Source: Enterococcus sp. DIV1094
Lineage (GTDB): Bacteria; Bacillota; Bacilli; Lactobacillales; Enterococcaceae
Length of the DNA: 64,000 bases
Direction: 5' to 3'
NCBI RefSeq assembly: GCF_017316305.2
Contig: NZ_CP147250.1
Location: forward strand, 1,632,001-1,696,000
Below, piece after piece: positions 8,299 to 15,758 of the stretch. The position numbers and the translations under genes were made by a program. Under the pieces are notes generated by a model. That model was not told the origin of the DNA. It made no database searches and was given only the letters and a program-made list of their open reading frames with translations. Each line of letters starts with the position of its first letter. Within the stretch, counting starts at the first letter, position 1.

Positions 8299-8733
8299 AT
8301 GGGGAAATCAATTGAACGGTCATTAGAAGAATGTCTGTTTTTCAGTGTAAAAAAACTAGATCGCATCTTAAATAAATTGGCCGATGAAGCATTCAAAAAA
8401 ACTGGGCTTGCGCCAACGTATGGATTTATTTTGCTGATCCTGAAAGAAAAAAATGGGATTCCGCAAAAGGACATTGCACAAATGCTGTATTCTGCACCTT
8501 CCACAATTGCACGTTTCGTAGAAAAGTTAGAATATAAAGGCTATGTCAAAACAGTGACAGAGGGACGTCTTTCTCTCGTCTATTTAACAGATGAAGGTCG
8601 TGAATTTGTCAAAGAGATCGACAGTAGTTGGGATGAGCTTCATCAAGCCTATAAAGTTGTTTTAGGCGCTGCTGAAAGCGAACGCCTTTCACAAGAGCTG
8701 AATGAGGCGACCAATAAATTACAAAAAAAATAA
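8299..8733 (+). CDS. MarR family transcriptional regulator
   Basis: The ATG at 8299 follows AGGAGG, giving 144 aa. Reading further upstream would run into the -35 box. The winged HTH includes QKDIAQMLYSAPSTIARFVE and GYVKTVTEGRLSLVYLTDEG. No Cys suited to thiol sensing is evident apart from Cys12, near the N-terminus (LEECLFF), so an OhrR-like one-Cys mechanism is conceivable but unproven. It precedes an OYE-DJ-1-AKR cluster, and a TTG-CAA palindrome sits over that cluster's promoter, so it most likely represses it. Confidence 0.87.
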   Translation: MGKSIERSLEECLFFSVKKLDRILNKLADEAFKKTGLAPTYGFILLILKEKNGIPQKDIAQMLYSAPSTIARFVEKLEYKGYVKTVTEGRLSLVYLTDEGREFVKEIDSSWDELHQAYKVVLGAAESERLSQELNEATNKLQKK

Positions 8734-8750
8734 AATTTTTTAAACATAAC

Positions 8751-8782
8751 AGTTGCATGTACAACTAAACGTATGGTTAAAT
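8751..8782 (+). promoter_or_regulatory. MarR-type operator and promoter of the OYE cluster
   Basis: AGTTGCATGTACAACT (8751-8766) has arms AGTTG/CAACT. A -35 TTGCAT lies inside it and TTAAAT (8777-8782) follows with an 18-bp spacer. Binding would block RNA polymerase. Confidence 0.6.
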
Positions 8783-8828
8783 AAATACGAGAAAAATAAG
8801 TGACATTCGTCATATTGGAGGAAGAAGA

Positions 8829-9935
8829 ATGGTAAAATTCAATGAATCAATCACATTTCCATCAGGTAGTGAGCTAAAAAATCGGTTGATGCTATCACCA
8901 ATGACTACTGAACTTAGCTTTTTTAATGGAGTAATCACAAAAGATGAAATCGAATACTATGCACAACGATCAAAAGGATTAGGTGCAGTGATCACTGGTG
9001 CTGCCAATGTGCAAGATATCGGAAAAGGTTGGCCAGGTGAATTAAGTATTGCACACGACGAAATGATCCCTCGTTTAAGTGAATTAGCACAAGCTATCCA
9101 AGGTGAAGGTGCTAAGGCGATCGTGCAAATCTTCCATGGCGGACGTATGACGAGTCGTGCGACTTTATCCGGAGAACAAACAGTATCTGCTAGTGCTATT
9201 CCAGCAGAACGTCCAGATGCCGAAACACCTCGGGCATTAAGTGAGGAAGAAGTCAGCGAAACGATCCGAGCATTTGGAGAAGCAACACGCAGAGCGATCG
9301 AAGCCGGATTTGACGGCGTGGAATTACATGGAGCGAATACCTACTTGATCCAACAATTCTTCTCTCCTCATTCTAATCGTCGTGACGACCAATGGGGCGG
9401 AACGTTAGAGAAACGTTACCACTTTATTGAAGAATTATTGAAATCTGTCTTTCAAGCAGTTGAAACACACGCTAAGAAACCATTTATCGTTGGTTATCGT
9501 TTTTCACCAGAAGAATTTGAAACACCAGGTATCCGTTTTGAAGAAACGATTTGGTTGATGGAACAATTACGTGAAACGAAATTAGACTATCTACATGTTT
9601 CTTTGAACACGTATGACCGTGTAGCTCGCTCTGAAACGTATAATGAAAAATCAATTCTTGAATACGTCCATGAAGCGATTCAAGGAAAAATCCCGCTAGT
9701 CGGTGTCGGGAATGTCCGTAACCGTAAAGATGTCGAGTCTGTGTTAGCTCATGCTGAACTCGTGGCAGTTGGCCAACAAATGTTGGTAGATCCTGAATGG
9801 GCAGTCAAGTTATTAGAAGGTCGGGATGATGAATTTGTGACGAAACCATTTTCTGAAGCATACAAAGACTTGTATTTACCAAGTCCATTGTATAATTTCC
9901 TTGATCAACGTTATCGATCAACCATCAATATCTAA
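8829..9935 (+). CDS. NADH:flavin oxidoreductase, Old Yellow Enzyme family
   Basis: The 368-aa TIM-barrel flavoprotein has the substrate-binding pair His167/Asn170 in VELHGANTYLIQQFFSP, the SNRRDDQWGG signature, and the C-terminal FMN phosphate segment VGVGNVRNRKDV with AVGQQMLVDPEW. It lacks the C-terminal 4Fe-4S and NADPH domains of dienoyl-CoA reductases, so it is a classical-size ene-reductase that would reduce electrophilic enones or nitro compounds. An RBS GGAGGAAGA precedes the ATG. It is the first gene after the MarR operator and probably forms an operon with the next two genes. Confidence 0.9.
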   Translation: MVKFNESITFPSGSELKNRLMLSPMTTELSFFNGVITKDEIEYYAQRSKGLGAVITGAANVQDIGKGWPGELSIAHDEMIPRLSELAQAIQGEGAKAIVQIFHGGRMTSRATLSGEQTVSASAIPAERPDAETPRALSEEEVSETIRAFGEATRRAIEAGFDGVELHGANTYLIQQFFSPHSNRRDDQWGGTLEKRYHFIEELLKSVFQAVETHAKKPFIVGYRFSPEEFETPGIRFEETIWLMEQLRETKLDYLHVSLNTYDRVARSETYNEKSILEYVHEAIQGKIPLVGVGNVRNRKDVESVLAHAELVAVGQQMLVDPEWAVKLLEGRDDEFVTKPFSEAYKDLYLPSPLYNFLDQRYRSTINI

Positions 9936-9951
9936 GAAAGAAGCTGAGAAA

Positions 9952-10629
9952 ATGAAAGTTTTGATTGTTTTGACAAATGTAGAGAAATACGACAATATCG
10001 AGCGTCCAACAGGTTTATGGTTAAGTGAATTGACTCATTTTTATGATGTATTAGTCAAAAATAAGATCGATGCTGACTTTGTTAGCCCAAATGGCGGCTA
10101 TGTGCCTTTGGAACCAAAAAGTATATTAGATATGGATCAAGTGGATTGGGCCTATTATCAAGATGAAGATTTTCGTAACCGTGCCTTAGGACAAACGTTA
10201 CGTCCTGATGAAGTGAATCCAAAAGATTATGCAGCTATTTACTATGCGGGTGGTCACGGAACGATGTGGGACTTCCCAGGCTCAGAAAAATTAGCAGAGG
10301 TTGCTTCTGCGATTTACAAAGAGAATGGCATCGTATCAGCGGTTTGTCATGGCGTCGTAGGGCTATTGCCTGTCGTAGACGAAAACGGTCAGTCCATTTT
10401 AGCTGGACGTAAAGTGACTGGCTTCAGTAATGAAGAAGAGGAAGCGAACGGTACAACGAATAATGTACCATTCCTGACTGAAGATTCATTGAAAGAAAAA
10501 GGAGCAGATTATCAGGCAGGAAAAGCTTTTACTGAAGTGGTTCATGTAGATGGGCGTTTATTAACAGGACAAAACCCTCAATCTGCACACCTATTAGGAG
10601 AAAAAGTCGTTACTGCGTTGACGAAATAA
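9952..10629 (+). CDS. DJ-1/PfpI family protein (Hsp31/glyoxalase III-like)
   Basis: From the ATG at 9952 the protein has 225 aa. The nucleophile elbow SAVCHGVVGL gives Cys132-His133, and Glu26 in GLWLSEL fits the acidic partner, as in the Hsp31-type branch that acts on methylglyoxal or as a deglycase/chaperone. It starts 16 bp after the OYE gene. The company of an ene-reductase and an aldo-keto reductase supports a role in reactive-carbonyl defence; direct activity is inference. Confidence 0.87.
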   Translation: MKVLIVLTNVEKYDNIERPTGLWLSELTHFYDVLVKNKIDADFVSPNGGYVPLEPKSILDMDQVDWAYYQDEDFRNRALGQTLRPDEVNPKDYAAIYYAGGHGTMWDFPGSEKLAEVASAIYKENGIVSAVCHGVVGLLPVVDENGQSILAGRKVTGFSNEEEEANGTTNNVPFLTEDSLKEKGADYQAGKAFTEVVHVDGRLLTGQNPQSAHLLGEKVVTALTK

Positions 10630-10652
10630 AGCGAAGTTTGGAGAGGGGATCA

Positions 10653-11516
10653 ATGATGGAAACACGTACCTTGAACAATGGTTTGACGATTCCTGTACTT
10701 GGATTTGGGGTCTTTCAAATCTGGGATCAAGAGGAATGTGAGCAAGTCGTTTTAGAAGCGCTAAATGCTGGCTATCGGCTGATCGATACTGCGGCTGTTT
10801 ATTACAATGAAGAAGCAGTTGGTCGGGCAATCAAAAAAAGTGGGATTCCCAGAGAAGAAATCACCATTACAACAAAGCTATGGGTCACTGATGCTTCTTA
10901 CGAAGGTGCTTATAAAGCGTATGAGCGTTCTTTACAAAAATTAGGGGTAGACTACATTGACATTTTCTTGATCCACCAACCTTACAATGATTATTACGGC
11001 GCATGGCGTGCTATGGAAGAACTCTATGATGCAGGTAAAGTAAAGGCAATCGGAGTCTCCAATTTTTCCACTGGTCGTTTGACCGATTTGATTTTGAATC
11101 ACCGCATCAAACCTGTCATCAATCAAATCGAACAACATCCGTACCGTCAACAAAAAAAACAAAGAGAAACAGGCACACACTTTGACGTTGCGACGGAAGC
11201 ATGGAGTCCGTTCAATCAAGGAAAAGATGGGATCTTTGATGAACCAGTGTTGAAAGAATTAGCTGAGAAATACAATAAAACTGTTCCACAGATCATCTTA
11301 CGTTGGCAAACACAACTAGGGATCATCACGATCCCTAAATCTGTCCATGTGGATCGTATGAAGCAAAATATCGCCATTTTTGATTTCCAATTATCAGAAG
11401 AAGAATTGACTTTGATCGAACAGCTCGATCAAGCACCAGAGTCAACTGGACCTCGTGAACATCGAACATTAGTTGAAAATCTGCATAATATCTCGATTGA
11501 TCAAGCAAATAAATAA
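10653..11516 (+). CDS. Aldo/keto reductase
   Basis: The protein has about 287 aa; the paired ATG codons at 10653 and 10656 follow GGAGAGGGG. The catalytic tetrad is complete: Asp45, Tyr50 (LIDTAAVYYNE), Lys75 (TTKLW) and His108 (LIHQP). The NADPH-site segment PKSVHVDRMKQN is present near the C-terminus. It resembles the methylglyoxal/2,5-diketogluconate reductases. It is the last gene of the OYE-DJ-1-AKR set, 23 bp after the DJ-1 gene. No clear terminator follows. Confidence 0.9.
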   Translation: MMETRTLNNGLTIPVLGFGVFQIWDQEECEQVVLEALNAGYRLIDTAAVYYNEEAVGRAIKKSGIPREEITITTKLWVTDASYEGAYKAYERSLQKLGVDYIDIFLIHQPYNDYYGAWRAMEELYDAGKVKAIGVSNFSTGRLTDLILNHRIKPVINQIEQHPYRQQKKQRETGTHFDVATEAWSPFNQGKDGIFDEPVLKELAEKYNKTVPQIILRWQTQLGIITIPKSVHVDRMKQNIAIFDFQLSEEELTLIEQLDQAPESTGPREHRTLVENLHNISIDQANK

Positions 11517-11626
11517 GTATTATGTTGATGCGTTCAAAAGAGAGTGTAGGAACTCCGTTGATTTCCTTCAAATTGTTTTTTTCTACTGTGTATCTAATTT
11601 TCATAGTATACTAGGAGGCACAAAGA

Positions 11627-11659
11627 TTGGAACAACAAGGAGAGAAAGCTGATGGATAA
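11627..11659 (+). CDS. Possible 10-codon leader peptide overlapping fic start
   Basis: A TTG start follows AGGAGG by 8 nt and gives MEQQGEKADG, whose TAA overlaps the ATG of the Fic gene in another frame. The stronger RBS belongs to this short frame; the Fic gene itself has GGAGAG. It may couple translation or attenuate it. Conservation would be needed to prove it. Confidence 0.35.
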   Translation: MEQQGEKADG

Positions 11660-12422
11660 TACAGCTCTTGCAAGATTTATTACCTCATTAGGTAGTTTAA
11701 ATAATTATGGTAGCACGGTTTTACAAACGAAAAAAGCACTTGATCAAAAATCGACAAAACCTCTGAGACAAAACAAAGACGATATCGCGATTTTTACAGA
11801 TGCATTAAAAGGAATCGATGTAATCAAAAAAATAGGATTCTCAACAGATGGGATCATTGCAGTAAATACACAGTTTGATTCACCATCAAATGAACAACCT
11901 GGTTTGCCCGGTCATTTGAGAAATGCTTATTACAATGAAGAGGATCGTATCGCTATTATTATCGATCAACAAAGTCAGGAAGCTTATTTGCCACCGGAGA
12001 TCGTTACGCGAGTCGATATCGATCAAATCGTAGAAAGATTTAATGAGTCTAAAAAGGAAGAAAAAGATGCTTGGCGTGTCTTTGCACAATTATCAAAATT
12101 ACAGGCGTTTCAAGACGGCAACAAGCGAACAGCACTGATTGCTGCTAACTCAGCTTTTGGTACGTTAGAAAATGAAAATTACCTCACTCTTCCTTTCAAT
12201 GATCTGGATCGAGTGGAATTTACATTGAATCTGATGCGTTATTACCAAGCAAAGACACCAACAGAGGAAGAAAAAGCGTTTGAACGTATGCTAGACACAC
12301 TACCATCACCTAAAGAAAGAGAACTGGCATTACATGCACCTATTCAAGAAAATAAAAATTTTGATGCGAGTACGTATCGCATCAAAGAGCAATTGAGTAA
12401 ACCAGATGTATCAAGAGAATAA
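11652..12422 (+). CDS. Fic/Doc family protein with degenerate catalytic motif
   Basis: The 256-aa protein has a Doc-type Fic core at about 140-170. The motif reads QAFQDGNKRTAL at residues 151-162, where the family has HxFxDxNKR. The catalytic His is thus Gln151 (codon CAG, one base from CAT or CAC), while Phe153, Asp155, Asn157 and Arg159 are kept. Fic and Doc enzymes transfer AMP, phosphate or other groups and need this His, so the protein is probably inactive or altered. No separate inhibitory antitoxin gene is visible. The C-terminal 70 residues are charged and unassigned. Repeat copy A follows. Confidence 0.75.
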   Translation: MDNTALARFITSLGSLNNYGSTVLQTKKALDQKSTKPLRQNKDDIAIFTDALKGIDVIKKIGFSTDGIIAVNTQFDSPSNEQPGLPGHLRNAYYNEEDRIAIIIDQQSQEAYLPPEIVTRVDIDQIVERFNESKKEEKDAWRVFAQLSKLQAFQDGNKRTALIAANSAFGTLENENYLTLPFNDLDRVEFTLNLMRYYQAKTPTEEEKAFERMLDTLPSPKERELALHAPIQENKNFDASTYRIKEQLSKPDVSRE

Positions 12423-12466
12423 AGATGAGAATAGAGACTTGTAGTGAATTTTTGGACGAACTGCAA

Positions 12467-12630
12467 GAGGTTGTGACAGAAGTGTTCAGCTCCGAGAAAT
12501 AAGCCGAGAAACTCGAAAATTGTTCTTCAAATTTTTGGGTTTCTCGGCTTATTTCCGAAGGAGTTGCTTCTGGAACACCGTTCATTCGGTTTTAAGGTTA
12601 GAAACAAAAATGAATTTTATTTTTGTCCCA
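12467..12630 (+). repeat. Structured intergenic repeat, copy A (full length)
   Basis: The copy begins GAGGTTGTGACAGAAG. A long stem follows (AAGCCGAGAAA with TTTCTCGGCTT), closed by AAAATT/AATTTT around the octaloop GTTCTTCA (core 12516-12535). The right arm ends GGAGTTGCTTCT. A tail with CGTTCATTCGGTTTTAAGG and a small hairpin ACAAAAAT/ATTTTTGT completes it. It lies 44 bp after the Fic gene on the same strand. Confidence 0.8.
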
Positions 12631-12712
12631 CTCTCCGAACTACTTTGATTTGTATGAGTGTGATATTTATCAAATAAGGAGGGATTTCCTTGCATGATCA
12701 AAAATATTTTCA

Positions 12713-13312
12713 TTAGTGAGTATCAAGTAACGAAGATTTTAGAAAATATTCAACTAAAACTTGAATTTCACTTTGCTTGAAAAAAGGAATTTCTAAGTAA
12801 GGAACCTTGTTGTCTAAACACCACTGTCTTTTTATTTCCATATTTCTTAATATGTTTTGAAAACGTTTAGTAGTAGCACTTTTCTTGAAGTAGTGATGAA
12901 CACCATGGTATTCAATAAAGTACCATTGATTATTTTGTTGAAAGGAAAGATCAATTCTTAATGGACGATTCTCGATTGTGGTAAGATTTTTGAACGTCCG
13001 CTCTCGATAATACTGAATATTTTTAGAGTTAAGTATTTGAGCAATAAGTTGTATCTGCCAGCTAGGTTGCGAGTGTGATAGTGGAAATTGTTTATACATT
13101 TTTTGTGCATTAGGATGATAAGACAAACTTACAATAAAAACTTTTTTCTTTTGACCATTGATATGAATAGAGGTATTCGTATGGATATGGATCTTATTCT
13201 GATAATGATAAGGGAGATACCAATCATAAATTTTTTTCATGATTTTTCCATTTTTTACAAAAGCAACGGTTACGATGTTGAAATTTTCTTTGATATAAAC
13301 TAGTTCATTCAT
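12713..13312 (-). CDS. Putative PD-(D/E)XK-like nuclease-domain protein
   Basis: The 199-aa protein has no signal peptide. Its C-terminal half carries Glu104 (YYRERTF), Asp121 (RIDLSF), Glu134 in FIEYHGVHHY and a later KRQWCLDNKVPYLEIP, which matches the order of the restriction-endonuclease/Vsr-like fold (E, D, ExH/K, then R/K-x-C). The N-terminal 85 residues are unassigned and rich in aromatic and basic residues. It is alone on the reverse strand inside the toxin-rich island. DNA cleavage is inferred from the motif only; a housekeeping or phage-derived function is possible. Confidence 0.5.
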   Translation of the reverse strand: MNELVYIKENFNIVTVAFVKNGKIMKKIYDWYLPYHYQNKIHIHTNTSIHINGQKKKVFIVSLSYHPNAQKMYKQFPLSHSQPSWQIQLIAQILNSKNIQYYRERTFKNLTTIENRPLRIDLSFQQNNQWYFIEYHGVHHYFKKSATTKRFQNILRNMEIKRQWCLDNKVPYLEIPFFKQSEIQVLVEYFLKSSLLDTH

Positions 13313-13967
13313 AATTAATCAACTCTTTCTTATACATATATTTATGGATTTCCTTGGTAAATGGAGCTACTTCTACAATACCCTTTATACGGTTTTACGG
13401 GGAAAGAACAAACTAATGTAACAGTTCCTCATCCGATAGAATTTGTTTCTATGTAATCATATAATCGTCTTCTTCTATTTTGCTTCGGCAAAAAAGTAAC
13501 TCTTGTTTTTTGTATATATTATATATACGCAAACCAAGCTAAAATCAATTTCTTACCTTATTACTCAAGTTAAATACTTATGTTTTACAAATTAGAAAAA
13601 CGATAGTCTAAAAGTGACTCTTGCAGAAAATAAATCGAAGTATTAGAAATCACCAGAGCAAGCTTTTGCAAGTATAAACTTTTTTAGAACCTCCCACTCC
13701 AAGAAGTTAGGTCAGTAGTGAACAGGTGAAAAATGATGAAAATTAGTCCCCAAAAACTATTAAATTTAGAAATAAGCATGTCGGCTAAATTAAAGGTTGT
13801 AAAAAGCAACAAATCATATCTTCCAAAGTAAGAGAGATAGCAAAGAAGTGGTTAAGAAAATCAGCTGCTGTTTTTTGCATCATTTCTCTTTTATGAGTAT
13901 AATATAATCAAATATATGGTGATATCGAAATATTTTGAGGTTCTTTCACTCAACAGGAGGAGATAGT
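13313..13967. other. AT-rich intergenic stretch without a recognisable gene
   Basis: About 650 bp separate the nuclease-like gene from the antitoxin gene. It contains a likely decayed tail of the structured repeat near 13363-13430 and many stops in all frames. A 32-codon frame from 13734 has no domain I recognise. The stretch may be remnant DNA. Confidence 0.5.
13363..13430 (+). repeat. Structured intergenic repeat, copy G (decayed tail)
   Basis: GGAGCTACTTCT, then TTTATACGGTTTTACGG and AGAACAAA, align with the right arm and tail of copies A and B. The tail hairpin is lost. This is the weakest copy. Confidence 0.4.
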
Positions 13968-14252
13968 GTGAAAACAAAAGAGAAAGCAAAAAAAGGAAGA
14001 ATACAAGTCGGAATTGATAAAGAGCTAAAAGAAAACGCAGAACAAATATTAGAAGAACTTGGGTTGAATGCGACAACAGCAATCACCATCTTATATAAAC
14101 AAGTTGTATCAAGAGGTGAGTTTCCAATGGAAATAAAATTGAATGAAGAAGAAAGACAAGCAATCAAGTTGCGCCAATTAACACAAAGTATGCCTGTTAC
14201 ATTGCTTGATACAGATGAAAAGCTAAATGAGTGGCTAAATGAATACGAATGA
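13968..14252 (+). CDS. RelB/DinJ family antitoxin
   Basis: The GTG at 13968 follows AGGAGGAG by 6 nt, giving 94 aa. The N-terminus is basic, and RIQVGIDKELKENAEQIL with LGLNATTAITILYKQVV is the ribbon-helix-helix DNA-binding fold of RelB/DinJ antitoxins. The acidic C-terminus (LLDTDEKLNEWLNEYE) would wrap the toxin. It overlaps the next gene by 14 nt, the usual antitoxin-toxin arrangement. It should neutralise the toxin and repress the operon. Confidence 0.82.
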   Translation: MKTKEKAKKGRIQVGIDKELKENAEQILEELGLNATTAITILYKQVVSRGEFPMEIKLNEEERQAIKLRQLTQSMPVTLLDTDEKLNEWLNEYE

Positions 14253-14586
14253 AATAGTCACAGTTTATGTGGCTTACGCTGACAAAGAAGATGGAAAGAA
14301 AAGACCTATATTGGTTATACGAGATAAAAATGACTGTATTGAATTTTTTAGTATCACTAGCCAATATGAACATAAGTCAAAAAAGATAAAACAAGTATAT
14401 TTTCCTATCAAAGATTGGAAAAAGTCAGGTCTGCATAAGGCTTCTTGGATAGATGTTGGTATGCTAAGAGCAATACCTAAAGGAAATGAAAAAATAAAAT
14501 ACGCCAAGGTAGGTACGCTAATGAAAGAAGACGGGGCTCGATTGATTGAATTCATCAAAAATTTACAACAAAACGAGAAGTTGTAA
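14239..14586 (+). CDS. MazF/PemK-like type II toxin
   Basis: The 115-aa protein begins inside the antitoxin gene. KKRPILVIRDKNDCIEFFSITS fits the MazF/PemK barrel core, and the later DVGMLRAIPKGNEKIKYAKVGTL region supports it. Such toxins are sequence-specific mRNA interferases in the cytoplasm. The pairing with a DinJ-type antitoxin, rather than a MazE type, is uncommon. The last codons, AAG TTG TAA, lie within the first bases of repeat copy B. Confidence 0.72.
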   Translation: MNTNEIVTVYVAYADKEDGKKRPILVIRDKNDCIEFFSITSQYEHKSKKIKQVYFPIKDWKKSGLHKASWIDVGMLRAIPKGNEKIKYAKVGTLMKEDGARLIEFIKNLQQNEKL

Positions 14587-14730
14587 CAGAAGTGCTCAAC
14601 TCCGAGAAATATGCGTGAAGCCCCGAAAATTGCTCTTCAAATTTTGGGGTTTCACGCTTATTTCTGTAGGAGCTACTTCTGGAACATCGTTTATTCGGTT
14701 TTAGGGTATACAAGGTGACTAATGTCCCAG
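14577..14730 (+). repeat. Structured intergenic repeat, copy B (full length)
   Basis: The copy begins GAAGTTGTAACAGAAG. The stem uses GCGTGAA with TTCACGC, and the core 14626-14645 has AAAATT/AATTTT around GCTCTTCA. The right arm is GGAGCTACTTCT, followed by CGTTTATTCGGTTTTAGGG. The toxin gene's stop codon (14584-14586) lies inside the element. Confidence 0.8.
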
Positions 14731-15000
14731 AATTTTTTCTACTAAAGTAGCTGAGCTAGGGAATATCACAAAAGAAAGTATAATAATAAGTGAGAGGAAA
14801 CACGATTGATCCAGCGCCTTCAGATGGCTATTCTTCTAGTAGAATTAACGAAAATAAATAAAAATAATTGATATAAAATAAACGAATAAAAAATAGGGTG
14901 AATATAGTTTATAATGCAAGCGTATTATATAAATATTTACATACCTATTTTTTAGAGAGGTCTCTATCTACATAAATAATCGAATAAAGAAGGAATAGCT
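14731..15000. other. AT-rich leader before the RelE-like gene
   Basis: No gene is seen. A -10 TATAAT lies at 14910-14915 without a good -35. The sequence around it is almost entirely A and T. Confidence 0.4.
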
Positions 15001-15318
15001 ATGGAATACGAGGTTGAAGTCAGTCAGGCAATTCGAAATGTATTTACGGCGAATCAATCAAAAAAGTATCAAGAAATAATTATCTATAAAGTACATGAGT
15101 ATTTGACGCACGATTTTTATCGAATCAAACCCGTTGAGATGTCTGTAAAAGAATCGATTTATGAAATGAAAATCCATTTAGGAAAGGAAAATTTCCGTAT
15201 TGCTTTTAGGATAAATGAGAAAAAGGTTCAGGTTTTTTATATTAGTCAAACGTTGAAAAAAGAACGATTTGATAAAGAAGTGAATAAAATAGTTGTTCGT
15301 TCAAACAAAAAACACTGA
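15001..15318 (+). CDS. RelE/HigB-like toxin-fold protein (putative)
   Basis: The 105-aa protein follows AAGGAATAGCT. Its second half, SIYEMKIHLGKENFRIAFRI then KVQVFYISQTLKKERFDKEV, has the strand pattern and the late F-x-K-K segment seen in RelE/HigB-superfamily toxins, which cleave mRNA at the ribosome. No HTH antitoxin of the HigA type is next to it; instead an unknown 90-aa gene follows after 37 bp. The assignment rests on pattern only. Confidence 0.5.
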   Translation: MEYEVEVSQAIRNVFTANQSKKYQEIIIYKVHEYLTHDFYRIKPVEMSVKESIYEMKIHLGKENFRIAFRINEKKVQVFYISQTLKKERFDKEVNKIVVRSNKKH

Positions 15319-15355
15319 GTGACTAAATCTATGAAAAAGGTAGAGAAATAGTAAA

Positions 15356-15628
15356 ATGAACATGATTTATAAAAAGCAATTAAAACAATTTTTGAAAAGA
15401 AACGTTAAGTCAAAGGACTGTGTCACTTTAAAAATCCTTACCTTCAAAAAAGATCGCTCGATACGCATCACGTATGACCAAGCACGATACAGTATTGTCG
15501 AAGATGGGTTTGAAAGGAGACAGTATCAGTTTGACTCTTCAGATGAAGTAATAAAAAAGGTGATGAAACTAGCAGATATCGAATTTAAAAAGAGCCACAG
15601 GCTTTATACGCAATTAAAGAAAGAATAA
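15356..15628 (+). CDS. Small protein of unknown function, possible partner of the RelE-like gene
   Basis: The 90-aa product is basic and begins MNMIYKKQLKQFLKRN; ATG codons at 15356 and 15362 are both possible, with AGGTAGAG upstream. It has no membrane segment and no HTH that I can see. The middle part alternates charged and hydrophobic residues as in a small beta sheet (IRITYDQARYSIVEDGF). I do not recognise the family. Its place directly after the RelE-like gene suggests a joint transcript. Confidence 0.5.
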   Translation: MNMIYKKQLKQFLKRNVKSKDCVTLKILTFKKDRSIRITYDQARYSIVEDGFERRQYQFDSSDEVIKKVMKLADIEFKKSHRLYTQLKKE

Positions 15629-15695
15629 AAAAGCCACCATCAGAATATAAATAAAGCAATTGGCACACTGTTTATACTCGCTGTTTCCTTTACTG

Positions 15696-15710
15696 ATTGA
15701 AACGTTTTCT
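15696..15710. promoter_or_regulatory. cre-like site before the FAD oxidoreductase
   Basis: ATTGAAACGTTTTCT fits the CcpA consensus WTGNAANCGNWNNCW except at position 3. It lies about 50 bp before the oxidoreductase start and downstream of a possible -10 TATACT at 15673-15678. Confidence 0.4.
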
Positions 15711-15758
15711 AAGAAATGATACTCTAAGGATAACAGATGAAAAAGAGGGGAATATCAT

